A stretch of DNA of 34,126 nt from Novosphingobium nitrogenifigens DSM 19370 (GCF_000192575.1 NZ_GL876933.1:864296-898421); one strand, 5' to 3'; shown: positions 7,951 through 15,295, counted from the stretch's first letter. Notes: generated from the sequence alone by a model not told the origin. Numbers and translations are program-made.

Positions 7951-8946
7951 ATGGAGCAGACAGTTCAGCCCTTGACCGATGGTTTCGGGCGGCGCTTTGA
8001 ATATCTGCGCCTGTCGCTGACGGACGTCTGCAATTTCCGCTGCAGCTATTGCCTGCCCGACGGCTATCGCAAGGCGAAAGGCCTGTCGGGCGATCTCTCG
8101 CTGGCGGAAATCCGCCGTTTGCTGACCGCTTTTGCCACTCTGGGCTTGTGGAAAGTGCGCCTGACCGGGGGCGAGCCGACGCTGCGCGAGGACTTCGTTG
8201 ATGTCGCGCGGACGGTCGCTGCGGTTCCGGGCATCACGCGCGTGGCGATGACGACGAACGGTTACCGCCTTGTCGAACGGGCCGCGTCCTATGCCGAGGC
8301 CGGCGTTTCGGCGATCAATATCAGCATCGATTCGCTCGACGCCGCGCGGTTTGCCGACATCACCGGGCACGACCGCCTGGCCGAAGTGCTCGCCGGGGTC
8401 GAAGCCGCGCGTGCGGCAGGCTTTTCGACGATCAAGCTCAATTGCGTGCTCATGCGTGGGGTGAATGCCGACGAAGTGGGTGCGCTTGTTGATTTCGCGG
8501 CCGAGCGCGACTTGTCGCTGCGTTTCATCGAAGTCATGCGCACCAACGACAATCCCGATTTCTATGCCCAGCGCCATGTCGGGGCCGAACTCGTGACTTC
8601 GCTGCTCGACCGGCGCGGATGGTCGCGCCTGCCGCGGCGGGCGGGCGATGGTCCCGCGATCGAATACGGGCGTTCCGACGCGCGCGGACGGGTCGGGGTG
8701 ATCGCGCCCTATTCGCGCGATTTCTGTGCGACCTGCAATCGCCTGCGCGTGTCTTCGCGCGGGAAGCTGCACTTGTGCCTGTTCGGGGACGCGGGGATTG
8801 ACGTGCGGCCCCTGCTCGAGAGCGACGACCAGCATGACGATCTCGTCGCCCGCCTGCGCGCGCTCACCATGACCAAGGCCGCGGCGCATCACTTGCACGA
8901 AGGGAGCAGCGGCGGGACCGCCAATCTCTCGGCGATCGGGGGCTGA
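7951..8946 (+). CDS. moaA: GTP 3',8-cyclase MoaA
   Basis: A 331-residue radical-SAM enzyme that starts molybdopterin synthesis by rearranging GTP to 3',8-cyclo-7,8-dihydro-GTP, which MoaC then turns into cyclic pyranopterin monophosphate. The N-terminal [4Fe-4S] cluster that binds SAM uses C27, C31 and C34 (CNFRCSYC). The substrate-side cluster uses C259, C262 and C276 (C-x2-C-x13-C). The protein ends in the double glycine that is functionally important in the family (SAIGG). The partner gene moaC lies apart at 11950-12417. First gene of moaA-moaD-moaE-moaB-moeA. The short leader between the terminator and the ATG has only a modest GGGAG ribosome site. Confidence 0.95.
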   Translation: MEQTVQPLTDGFGRRFEYLRLSLTDVCNFRCSYCLPDGYRKAKGLSGDLSLAEIRRLLTAFATLGLWKVRLTGGEPTLREDFVDVARTVAAVPGITRVAMTTNGYRLVERAASYAEAGVSAINISIDSLDAARFADITGHDRLAEVLAGVEAARAAGFSTIKLNCVLMRGVNADEVGALVDFAAERDLSLRFIEVMRTNDNPDFYAQRHVGAELVTSLLDRRGWSRLPRRAGDGPAIEYGRSDARGRVGVIAPYSRDFCATCNRLRVSSRGKLHLCLFGDAGIDVRPLLESDDQHDDLVARLRALTMTKAAAHHLHEGSSGGTANLSAIGG

Positions 8947-8949
8947 ACC

Positions 8950-9207
8950 ATGAGCGTTTCCGTCACGGTCGACCTTTGCGGTCGTCTGGCCGATGCCCAT
9001 GGGCCGGTGCTTGATGTCGAGATCGAGGGCGAGGTTTGTACCGTGGGCGACTTGCGCCGCCGGATCGCGCAGGAATGGCCCGGCCTTGCCGACGCGATCC
9101 TGGGACCGCGCGTGCGGGCCTGTCTTGCCGAAACCATGGTCGATGATGCCGCCCCGGTGCGGGCAGGCGATCGTCCGGCCTTTTTCCCGCCGGTGTCCGG
9201 TGGCTGA
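8950..9207 (+). CDS. moaD: Molybdopterin synthase small subunit MoaD
   Basis: An 85-residue ubiquitin-fold sulfur carrier. The C-terminal Gly-Gly (PPVSGG) is the residue pair that is adenylylated and thiocarboxylated before MoaD donates sulfur to cyclic pyranopterin monophosphate inside molybdopterin synthase. It begins 3 bases after the moaA stop and overlaps moaE by 8 bases, fitting co-production of the two synthase subunits. The adenylyltransferase MoeB, needed to activate the C-terminus, is not in the window. Confidence 0.9.
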   Translation: MSVSVTVDLCGRLADAHGPVLDVEIEGEVCTVGDLRRRIAQEWPGLADAILGPRVRACLAETMVDDAAPVRAGDRPAFFPPVSGG

Positions 9208-9670
9208 TCCGTTCGACGTCCGGCTTTCTTGCGAACCGCTCGACCCCATTGCCGAAATGGCCCGGTTTTCGCTTCCCTCGTCTCAGGGCGCGGAGGATGG
9301 GGCGATCGCCAGCTTCGTCGGGATATGCCGGGGCGGGGCGCATGACGGCGAACGCCTCGTCGCGCTGGTTCTCGAAATCTATCGCGGGATGACCTTGCGC
9401 TCGATGGAAGAGATCGTTGCGACCGCCCGCGAGCGTTTCGCGATAGGACGGGCTTGCGTCGTTCATCGCCACGGGCGCATTCTGCCGGGTGAGCCGATCG
9501 TGCTGGTCGCCGTAGCCGCAGCCCATCGCCGCGCCGCAATCAGTGCGATGGATTATATCATGGACCGCCTCAAATCCGACGCGGTCTTCTGGAAACGCGA
9601 AGAAACCGCACTCGGTTCGCGGTGGATCGAACCCACCGATACCGATTACAGCGACAAGGCCCGATGGTAG
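9200..9670 (+). CDS. moaE: Molybdopterin synthase catalytic subunit MoaE
   Basis: The 156-residue large subunit of molybdopterin synthase, which inserts two sulfurs from MoaD to make the dithiolene of molybdopterin. The C-terminal active-site block LKSDAVFWKREE keeps both lysines expected in the family, and GSRWIEPTDTD follows as in E. coli. The N-terminal half departs from the usual VRxHNxG pattern: it reads CRGGAHDGERLVAL, lacking the normal Asn. The start is taken as the GTG at 9200, overlapping moaD by 8 bases; upstream codons in this frame lie inside moaD and do not resemble the family. Placement after moaD makes the assignment secure. Confidence 0.9.
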   Translation: MADPFDVRLSCEPLDPIAEMARFSLPSSQGAEDGAIASFVGICRGGAHDGERLVALVLEIYRGMTLRSMEEIVATARERFAIGRACVVHRHGRILPGEPIVLVAVAAAHRRAAISAMDYIMDRLKSDAVFWKREETALGSRWIEPTDTDYSDKARW

Positions 9671-9681
9671 GGAACCGGATC

Positions 9682-9735
9682 TGGCCCGGAACTTTTGCCG
9701 GGAAACTTTGGCCCAGAAACTTTTGCTGGGAAACT
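9682..9735 (+). repeat. Tandem hairpin repeat between moaE and moaB
   Basis: Two imperfect copies of a roughly 27-base unit. Copy 1 forms CCCGG (9685-9689) with CCGGG (9698-9702) around AACTTTTG. Copy 2 forms CCCAG (9712-9716) with CTGGG (9726-9730) around AAACTTTTG. The difference between the two stems, G to A on one side and C to T on the other, preserves pairing, while the loops are nearly unchanged. It lies in the 99-base gap before moaB. Confidence 0.6.
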
Positions 9736-9769
9736 CTGGGCGGAAAACTAGGACGAGGTGATTGGGCCC

Positions 9770-10306
9770 ATGGCCGGAATTGATGAAAGCCTGACATTCT
9801 ATCCGCTCAACATCGCCGTGCTGACGGTGTCGGACACGCGCGATCTTGCCACCGACCGTTCGGGGGCTTTGCTGATCGAGCGGCTCGAAGGGGCCGGGCA
9901 CAGCCTTGCCGCCCGCGCCATCGTCAAGGACGATGTGGCCGACATCCGCGCGCAAGTGCAGGCCTGGGTCGCGGACCCGGCCGTCGATATCATCGTGTCG
10001 ACCGGCGGCACCGGCTTTACCCCGCGCGACGTCACGCCCGAGGCGGTGCAGCCGCTGTTGCGCCGGACCATGGACGGTTTTTCGGTGGTGTTCCATCAGG
10101 CAAGTCTTGGCACCGTGGGCATCTCAACGATGCAATCACGCGCCTTTGCCGGACAGATCGAGGATACTTTCATCTTCTGTCTTCCCGGGTCGACCGGAGC
10201 TTGCAAGGACGGTTGGGATCTCGTGCTCGTGCATGAATTCGACAGCCGTTATCGTCCTTGCTCGATCGCGGGGCTCCTGCCTCGTCTGCGCGGACTCTGC
10301 GCCTGA
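9770..10306 (+). CDS. moaB: Molybdenum cofactor protein MoaB (MogA-like adenylyltransferase)
   Basis: A 178-residue member of the MogA/MoaB family. Family members such as MogA bind molybdopterin and adenylylate it before molybdate is inserted by MoeA; E. coli MoaB itself may be inactive, but many bacteria lacking MogA rely on a MoaB-type protein. The signature STGGTGFTPRDVTPEA is present near residue 80, with LTVSDTRD near the N-terminus and GLPGS-like FCLPGST in the second half. I chose the ATG at 9770, about 11 bases after GGACGAGG, over a GTG at 9758 that would sit on this site. Its stop overlaps the start of moeA by one base (TGATG). Confidence 0.88.
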   Translation: MAGIDESLTFYPLNIAVLTVSDTRDLATDRSGALLIERLEGAGHSLAARAIVKDDVADIRAQVQAWVADPAVDIIVSTGGTGFTPRDVTPEAVQPLLRRTMDGFSVVFHQASLGTVGISTMQSRAFAGQIEDTFIFCLPGSTGACKDGWDLVLVHEFDSRYRPCSIAGLLPRLRGLCA

Positions 10307-11496
10307 TGGCCCTGATCGGCTACGACGAGGCGCTGGCCCTGCTCTCGGCGGGGATCGAACCGCTCGAGGGCGAGACGATTGCCCTGGCGCAGGCGCAGGG
10401 ACGCGTTCTTGCCGCGCCTGTGACTGCACGGATTTCCTTCCCGGCCGGGGATGCCTCGGCAATGGACGGGATCGCCGTGCGCGATGCTGACGTGACGCCG
10501 GGAACCGCCGTGCGCCTGATCGGTACGTCCTATGCCGGGCAGCCGTTTTCCGGCACGCTGGGCAGCGGCGAAGGGGTGCGCATCTTTACCGGGGCCTTGC
10601 TGCCCGACGGTGCGGATCGCGTCATCATGCAGGAACACGTCCGGTTCGAGGACGATCTGGCCCATGTCGGCGAAGGCTATGGGCCAGGCTGGCATGTCCG
10701 TCGTGCGGGCGAGGATTTCGGCAAGGGCGACCTGCTCCTGCCCGCCGGGTGCCTGATGGGGACGGGGCAATTGCTCTGTGCCGCCGGGGGCGATGTCGGT
10801 GAGATCATGGCGGTCCGCCGTCCGCGCGTGCGCATCCTTGCCACCGGCAGCGAACTCGTCGAACCGGGCGAAGCGGCGGCCCATGCCGCGACCATTCCTG
10901 ACAGTGTTTCCCCCGCCATTGCCGCGCTGGTGTGCAACTGGGGCGGTGAAGTGGTCGATCGCACGCGGCTGCCCGACGACCTTCCCGCGCTGGCCGCCTG
11001 GGCCGGGGAAGCCCTCGCCGATGCGGACGTGATCGTGGTGACCGGCGGGGCCTCGGTCGGCGCGCGCGATTTCGCGCAGGCGATGTTCGCCGATGCGCCG
11101 CTGGAACCGGTCTTTTCCAAAGTCGCGATCAAGCCGGGCAAGCCGGTCTGGATCGCCCGCTCGGGCAAGACGCGGATCGTCGGTCTTCCCGGCAATCCCT
11201 CGTCGGCCCTCGTCACCGCGCGCCTGTTCCTTGCGCCGCTGCTCGCCGCGCTCGGTGGTCGTCCGATGGCTGTCGCGCTCGATTGGCAGGACCGCAAGGT
11301 CGAGGCCGATCCGCGACAGGACGGCGACCGCGAAGTCTTCCTGATCGCTGAAACCGTCGGCGGAACCGTCCGCCCGGTCTCGCGCCAGAACTCGGGCGGG
11401 CAGTCGCAATGGGCCCTCGCCAACTGCCTCTTGCGCAGCGCCCGCAGCCGTCAGGACAGCGACGGAACCTGGAAAGTGCCCTGCCTGCCGTTTTGA
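10306..11496 (+). CDS. moeA: Molybdopterin molybdenumtransferase MoeA
   Basis: A 396-residue MoeA that inserts molybdate into adenylylated molybdopterin. The blocks of the family are in order: SAMDGIAVRDAD near residue 50, IFTGALLPDGADRVIMQE near 90, a domain with ATGSELVEPGE near 180, VTGGASVGARDF near 245, KPGKPVW, GLPGNPSSA, and the C-terminal beta domain ending in SGGQSQWALANC. The start at 10306 overlaps the moaB stop, so the pair is coupled. The frame is open about 16 codons upstream, inside moaB. It closes the moaA-moeA run; the gene after it is an insert bracketed by repeats. Confidence 0.94.
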   Translation: MALIGYDEALALLSAGIEPLEGETIALAQAQGRVLAAPVTARISFPAGDASAMDGIAVRDADVTPGTAVRLIGTSYAGQPFSGTLGSGEGVRIFTGALLPDGADRVIMQEHVRFEDDLAHVGEGYGPGWHVRRAGEDFGKGDLLLPAGCLMGTGQLLCAAGGDVGEIMAVRRPRVRILATGSELVEPGEAAAHAATIPDSVSPAIAALVCNWGGEVVDRTRLPDDLPALAAWAGEALADADVIVVTGGASVGARDFAQAMFADAPLEPVFSKVAIKPGKPVWIARSGKTRIVGLPGNPSSALVTARLFLAPLLAALGGRPMAVALDWQDRKVEADPRQDGDREVFLIAETVGGTVRPVSRQNSGGQSQWALANCLLRSARSRQDSDGTWKVPCLPF

Positions 11497-11512
11497 GGGC
11501 GTAACACGCAGC

Positions 11513-11544
11513 CACCCGTCACCCCGGGCTTGACCCGGGGTCCC
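11513..11544. repeat. Left REP-like arm
   Basis: A 32-base arm beginning CACCCGTCACC. Within it CCCCGGG (11522-11528) and CCCGGGG (11534-11540) form a perfect 7-bp hairpin around CTTGA. It is the inverted copy of 11884-11915. Confidence 0.8.
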
Positions 11545-11563
11545 GTACCGACGAGACCTGTCG

Positions 11564-11860
11564 ATGAAGCACGAACCCGGCGGCAGGGTCTACATCATGG
11601 CCGACCGTTATCGCGGCACGATGTATGTCGGAGTGACAGCGGATCTGCCTCGCCGGATATTCCAGCATCGGCAGGGGACGGGCTCGGACTTCTGCGCCCG
11701 GTATCGCTTGCATCGTTTGGTCTGGGCCGAGCGCGGCGAGGCGATCGATGTGTGCATTGCGCATGAAAAGCGGATCAAGCAGTGGCGTCGAGAATGGAAA
11801 TTCGACCTTGTCGAACGGGTCAATCCTGACTGGATCGATCTCTATGACAGTCTCGTTTGA
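11564..11860 (+). CDS. Small GIY-YIG nuclease-family protein
   Basis: A 98-residue single-domain protein of the GIY-YIG superfamily (UvrC N-terminal-like). The pattern is complete: VYI at residues 9-11, YVG at 21-23 (MYVGVT), the catalytic-type Arg at 30/31 with IFQH following, Glu at 68 (AHEKRIKQW) and Asn at 87 (VNPDW). Such free-standing proteins are common in alphaproteobacteria and have no settled role; a nicking or DNA-cleaving activity is expected from the family. The ATG at 11564 has only a weak GAGAC site. By eye it is less GC-rich than the molybdenum genes around it. It lies inside a pair of inverted REP-like arms, which suggests that it acts on, or spreads with, those repeats. Confidence 0.85.
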   Translation: MKHEPGGRVYIMADRYRGTMYVGVTADLPRRIFQHRQGTGSDFCARYRLHRLVWAERGEAIDVCIAHEKRIKQWRREWKFDLVERVNPDWIDLYDSLV

Positions 11861-11883
11861 TCTACGGTTGCGCGCAAGTGAGT

Positions 11884-11915
11884 GGGACCCCGGGTCAAGC
11901 CTGGGGTGACGGGTG
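11884..11915. repeat. Right REP-like arm
   Basis: The inverted partner of 11513-11544, one mismatch in 32. Its own internal hairpin is CCCCGGG with CCTGGGG around TCAAG, where the single mismatch becomes a G-T pair. It begins 23 bases after the GIY-YIG stop. Confidence 0.8.
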
Positions 11916-11949
11916 TGCGGGGCTGTGGGCTGTGCGGAACGGCGGCGGG

Positions 11950-12417
11950 TTACGCCGTCCAATCGCCCGACTTTCCGCCCTTCTTGGACAGGAGATGCAC
12001 GTCTTCGATGGTCATGGCGCGGTCGATCGCTTTGGCCATGTCATAGATGGTGAGCAGGGCGACGGCGGTGGCGGTCATGGCTTCCATTTCGACGCCTGTG
12101 CGGCCGTTGACGCAGGCAAGTGCAGTGGCGCGGACGGCGTCGGGTTCGAAGGCGAAATCGACGGTGACCGCGTCGAGGCCGATCGGGTGGCACAACGGGA
12201 TCAGTTCGCCGGTCTTCTTGGCGGCCATGATCGCGGCGATGCGGGCGGCGGCAATGACGTCGCCTTTGGGCACGTCGCCGTCGCGAATGGCGGCAAGGGC
12301 CTTGTCGCTCATGCGGATGCGTCCGGTGGCGACGGCTTCGCGCCGGGTTTCCGCCTTGTGGCCGACGTCGACCATACGGGCATTCCCGGCAGCGTCGAGG
12401 TGAGTGAGTTCGGACAT
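11950..12417 (-). CDS. moaC: Cyclic pyranopterin monophosphate synthase MoaC
   Basis: The 155-residue partner of MoaA, converting 3',8-cyclo-GTP to cyclic pyranopterin monophosphate. Family blocks are [27 protein letters not shown] with the conserved Cys-His, [18 protein letters not shown], and the C-terminal [10 protein letters not shown] with the active-site lysine region. The start at 12417 (MSELTHLD) is the family-like one; the frame stays open 53 codons upstream but overlaps mobA. It is the only molybdenum gene on the minus strand, converging on moeA and diverging from mobA with 97 bases between the starts, so it is expressed apart from moaA. Confidence 0.94.
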   Translation of the reverse strand: MSELTHLDAAGNARMVDVGHKAETRREAVATGRIRMSDKALAAIRDGDVPKGDVIAAARIAAIMAAKKTGELIPLCHPIGLDAVTVDFAFEPDAVRATALACVNGRTGVEMEAMTATAVALLTIYDMAKAIDRAMTIEDVHLLSKKGGKSGDWTA

Positions 12418-12514
12418 GGCAGGCACCTCGGCGAGGGGAATGGGCAGGCTTTGTGAGGCAGATAGCCTTCGCCCGACTTTCCCGGCAAGGTGGAATGGTG
12501 ATAGGCCCGAAGGC

Positions 12515-13048
12515 ATGACGAAAATCCTCGGCGTGGTTCTGGCCGGCGGGCTCTCGACCCGGTTCGGCAGCGACAAGGCACAGGCGCTCTGGCGCGGGCG
12601 GAGCCTGCTCGACCATGCGCTCGATGCGCTCGCCCCCCATTGCGCGAGCCTTGCGGTCTGCGGGCGGGACTATCCGGGCGTGACGGTCCTGGCCGACCGG
12701 CCCGAACCGGGGCAGGGTCCGCTCGGGGGGCTCAATGCCGCGCTTCACCATGCGCAGGCTCATGGTTTCGACGGCGTGCTCGTGACCGGATGCGACATGC
12801 CGGTCTTCCCTGCCGCATTGGCCGCCGCGCTGGTCGGAGATGGTCCGGCCGTGCTCGAAGGTTCGCACCTTGCCGGGTGGTGGCCCGCGTCCCTCGCGCC
12901 GCTGCTCGACGCCCATCTGGCAACGGAGACGAACCGGTCCTTGCGCTGCTGGTTCGACAAGACCGCGCCCCGGCACGTGCGCGTCCCGGACTTTGCCATG
13001 CCCAACATCAATCGCCCCGAAGACCTCGACGGCATGGAAAAGGGTTAG
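12515..13048 (+). CDS. mobA: Molybdenum cofactor guanylyltransferase MobA
   Basis: A 177-residue nucleotidyltransferase that joins GMP to Mo-molybdopterin, giving the guanine-dinucleotide form used by the DMSO-reductase family, which includes the formate dehydrogenase downstream. Motifs are [16 protein letters not shown] for GTP binding near residue 7, [10 protein letters not shown] near 68, GCDMPVFP near 90 and the C-terminal NINRPEDL. The start at 12515 gives a family-like N-terminus ([12 protein letters not shown]); the AAGG upstream is close to the ATG. Fifty bases separate it from modA. Slightly shorter than E. coli MobA (194 residues). Confidence 0.92.
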   Translation: MTKILGVVLAGGLSTRFGSDKAQALWRGRSLLDHALDALAPHCASLAVCGRDYPGVTVLADRPEPGQGPLGGLNAALHHAQAHGFDGVLVTGCDMPVFPAALAAALVGDGPAVLEGSHLAGWWPASLAPLLDAHLATETNRSLRCWFDKTAPRHVRVPDFAMPNINRPEDLDGMEKG

Positions 13049-13098
13049 GGTGGGATAGGCTTCAAGGTATAGGGCCGGACAACAACGAGGAGGTTGGG

Positions 13099-13899
13099 AT
13101 GACACGCCTTTTCACGCGCCGTGACTGGCTCGCCTTTGCCGCTGTGGCGGTCGCTGGCCTTGCCGGTACGGGCGCTCATGCACAGGCAAGACCGCCGGTC
13201 GTGCTGGCCGCCGCGAGTATGCAGGAATCGCTCAACAAGGCCGCCGACGCCTGGGTCGCGCGTGGCCATCCGCGTCCGGTGCTCTCCTTTGCCGCTTCGT
13301 CGGCTCTGGCGCGGCAGATCGTCAACGGCGCGCCCGCCGATCTTTTCGTTTCCGCCGACGAAGAGTGGATGGATTATGTCGCCCATGCGCCGGGGCGTCC
13401 GGGCGGCTGGATCAAGCCGGGGACGCGTGCCAATTTCCTGACCAACGGCCTTGCCCTGATCGCTCCGGCAGGTAGTCCGGTGCGCCTCTCGATCCGGCGC
13501 GGCTTTCCGCTGGCACAGGCACTCGGCCCGAACGGGCGGCTGGCAACCGGGCAGGTCGGCGCGGTTCCTGCGGGGAAATACGCGAAAGAGGCGCTGACCA
13601 ATCTGGGCGTCTGGCCTTCGGTTGCCGGGCGGATCGCCGGGGCCGAAAGCGTGCGGGCCGCGCTGGCTCTGGTGGCGCGGGGGGAGACCCCGCTCGGCAT
13701 CGTCTATGCGACCGACGCGGCGGTCGAGCCCAAGGTCCGCGTGGTCGGCCTGTTCCCGCCGCAATCGCACGGGCCGATCGTCTATCCGATCGTCGGGATC
13801 GCGGGATCGACCAATCCCGAAGGCGAAGGGTTCCGCCGGTTCCTCTTGTCGCGCGAGGGGCACAAGATCTTCCTCGCCTATGGCTTCGGCCCGCGCTGA
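13099..13899 (+). CDS. modA: Molybdate ABC transporter, periplasmic binding protein
   Basis: A 266-residue molybdate-binding protein that captures the oxyanion in the periplasm for ModBC. Binding-fold features include VLAAASMQESLNKAADAW near residue 34, FAASSALARQI, GAPADLFVSADEEWMD, VPAGKYAKEAL, and GIVYATDA near residue 205. The N-terminus reads FTRRDWLAF then a hydrophobic stretch and AHAQA, so a twin-arginine (Tat) signal is likely, with cleavage near residue 29. The start at 13099 is supported by an ACGAGGAGG site; the long in-frame extension upstream lies in mobA in another frame and is not real. First gene of modABC. Confidence 0.93.
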   Translation: MTRLFTRRDWLAFAAVAVAGLAGTGAHAQARPPVVLAAASMQESLNKAADAWVARGHPRPVLSFAASSALARQIVNGAPADLFVSADEEWMDYVAHAPGRPGGWIKPGTRANFLTNGLALIAPAGSPVRLSIRRGFPLAQALGPNGRLATGQVGAVPAGKYAKEALTNLGVWPSVAGRIAGAESVRAALALVARGETPLGIVYATDAAVEPKVRVVGLFPPQSHGPIVYPIVGIAGSTNPEGEGFRRFLLSREGHKIFLAYGFGPR

Positions 13900-13903
13900 A
13901 CGC

Positions 13904-14587
13904 ATGTTGACGCCCGAAGAGTGGGACATCGTCGTGCTGTCGCTGAAAGTCAGCGCAGTGGCGATCGGGGGCGTTGCTCCGGTCGCGTTCGGTTGTGCCT
14001 GGCTCCTGGCGCGCGGGCGTTTCGTCGGCCGGGTCCTGCTTGACGCGCTGGTTCATTTGCCGCTGGTGCTGCCCCCGGTCGTGACCGGCTGGTTGCTGCT
14101 GCTGGCTTTTGGGGCGCAAGGTTTGGTCGGGCGCTGGCTCGCAGAGTTCGGCGTCTCGGTCATGTTCCGCTGGACCGGGGCGGCGCTTGCCAGCGCGGTC
14201 ATGGCTTTTCCCTTGATGGTCCGGGCCATGCGCCTGTCGATCGAGGCTGTCGATCGCCGTCTTGAAAGCGCGGCGCGCACGCTGGGCGCCGGACGCCTGC
14301 GGGTCTTTGCGACGATCACTCTGCCGCTTGCCATGCCGGGCGTCTTGGCGGGCATGGTGCTGGGCTTTGCCCGCAGCCTGGGTGAATTCGGCGCGACGAT
14401 CACGTTCGTGTCGAACATTCCGGGCGAGACCGAGACTCTGCCGCTCGCGATCTATTCCGCGCTGCAGATCCCGGGCAGCGAGACCGCAGTGACGCGATTG
14501 GCGCTGGTTTCGGTCGCGCTGTCGCTGATCGCGCTGCTGGTGTCGGAAGTGCTGGCGCGCAAGGTGGGGCGGACCGGTGTCATCTGA
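13904..14587 (+). CDS. modB: Molybdate ABC transporter permease
   Basis: A 227-residue inner-membrane permease with about five hydrophobic segments that carries molybdate across the membrane with ATP hydrolysis by ModC. The cytoplasmic coupling (EAA-like) loop is visible near residue 130: ESAARTLGAGRLRVFATITLP, shortened here to its key residues E-AA---GA-R. The family stretch ARSLGEFGAT and NIPGETETLPLAIY follow. It starts 4 bases after modA and overlaps modC by 11 bases. Confidence 0.93.
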   Translation: MLTPEEWDIVVLSLKVSAVAIGGVAPVAFGCAWLLARGRFVGRVLLDALVHLPLVLPPVVTGWLLLLAFGAQGLVGRWLAEFGVSVMFRWTGAALASAVMAFPLMVRAMRLSIEAVDRRLESAARTLGAGRLRVFATITLPLAMPGVLAGMVLGFARSLGEFGATITFVSNIPGETETLPLAIYSALQIPGSETAVTRLALVSVALSLIALLVSEVLARKVGRTGVI

Positions 14588-15218
14588 AGCCGCACCCGTA
14601 TTCGACATCGACGTGACCGTTCCGCGCGGCGAGGGCATCTTGCACCTGTCTTTTGCGAGCCATGCGGCGATCACCGCTCTGGTCGGGCGGTCGGGAGCGG
14701 GCAAGACCAGCGTTCTCGACATGGTCGCGGGGCTCCTGCGCCCACAGGCCGGGCGGATCGCGGTCGCAGGCCGCGTCCTCTTCGACAGCGTCGCAGGGAT
14801 CGACTTGCCTCCTGAACGGCGCGGCTGCGGCTATGTGTTTCAGGACCTGCGCCTGTTTCCGCACATGACGGTCGAGCGGAACCTCCTGTATGGTGCGCGG
14901 CGGGCCGGGAGCGAACCTTCGCTCCTGTCGCTGCTCGATGTCTGCGCGTTGCTCGGGATCGAGCCCTTGCTCGCGCGTCCGGTCCGGCGCCTGTCCGGGG
15001 GCGAGGCGCAACGGGTGGCGATCGGTCGCGCGCTGCTTTCGGGGGCGCGGTTCCTCTTGTTCGACGAACCGCTGTCCTCGCTCGATCCGGCCCGACGCGG
15101 CGAAATCATGGGTCTTATCGAACGCATTCGCGACGAGCTTGGCCTGCCGATCCTCTATGTCAGCCACGATGCCGCCGAAGTCGAACGGCTCGCCGGAAAC
15201 GTGGTTCCGATAGGGTGA
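14577..15218 (+). CDS. modC: Molybdate ABC transporter ATPase, lacks regulatory domain
   Basis: The 213-residue ATPase of the molybdate importer. Walker A is GRSGAGKTS (37-45), Q-loop Q89 in VFQDLRLFP, signature LSGGE (139-143), Walker B FLLFDE (159-164) and switch histidine H197 (VSHD). The protein stops right after the nucleotide-binding domain, whereas E. coli ModC (352 residues) carries a C-terminal molybdate-binding TOBE/Mop domain. The end is a clean stop 77 bases before fdsG and no remnant of a Mop domain is visible. The GTG start at 14577 overlaps modB by 11 bases. The gene order leaves little doubt about the role. Confidence 0.9.
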   Translation: MSSEAAPVFDIDVTVPRGEGILHLSFASHAAITALVGRSGAGKTSVLDMVAGLLRPQAGRIAVAGRVLFDSVAGIDLPPERRGCGYVFQDLRLFPHMTVERNLLYGARRAGSEPSLLSLLDVCALLGIEPLLARPVRRLSGGEAQRVAIGRALLSGARFLLFDEPLSSLDPARRGEIMGLIERIRDELGLPILYVSHDAAEVERLAGNVVPIG

Positions 15219-15236
15219 CGGCACGCCCTTGACGCC

Positions 15237-15280
15237 CTCGCGACAAGGCGAGTACCCCGGGATACGCGTCGCAAGACGCG
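15237..15280 (+). promoter_or_regulatory. Two hairpins in the fdsG leader
   Basis: CTCGC (15237-15241) pairs with GCGAG (15248-15252). Then CGCGTC (15265-15270) pairs with GACGCG (15275-15280) around a GCAA tetraloop of the stable GNRA type. The GAGGAGGG ribosome site of fdsG follows at once, so folding could influence initiation. No known riboswitch class was recognised. Confidence 0.4.
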
Positions 15281-15295
15281 GAGGAGGGAAAGGCC

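Larger units (their letters stand above)
11513..11915. mobile_element. REP-bracketed GIY-YIG unit
   Basis: A 403-base unit: a 32-base left arm (11513-11544), a small GIY-YIG nuclease gene, and an inverted 32-base right arm (11884-11915) matching the left at 31 of 32 positions. It sits between the convergent moeA and moaC. The layout recalls REP elements with their RAYT transposases, but the enzyme type differs. Mobility is inference; no target duplication was identified. Confidence 0.5.

Noticed and set aside
9682..9735. The tandem repeat before moaB considered as a CRISPR fragment.
   Set aside because: Only two units, no spacers between them and no cas genes in the window.
12640..13098. Long N-terminal extension of the modA frame through mobA.
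   Set aside because: It is mobA read in another frame; modA has its own ribosome site and signal peptide at 13099.
12041..13105. A 354-codon minus-strand frame covering moaC and mobA.
   Set aside because: Arg/His-rich shadow frame; moaC and mobA are clear in their own frames.
14577..15295. A frameshifted or broken remnant of a ModC Mop domain after the ATPase domain.
   Set aside because: The 77 bases after the modC stop encode nothing Mop-like in any plus frame and lead straight into the fdsG leader.
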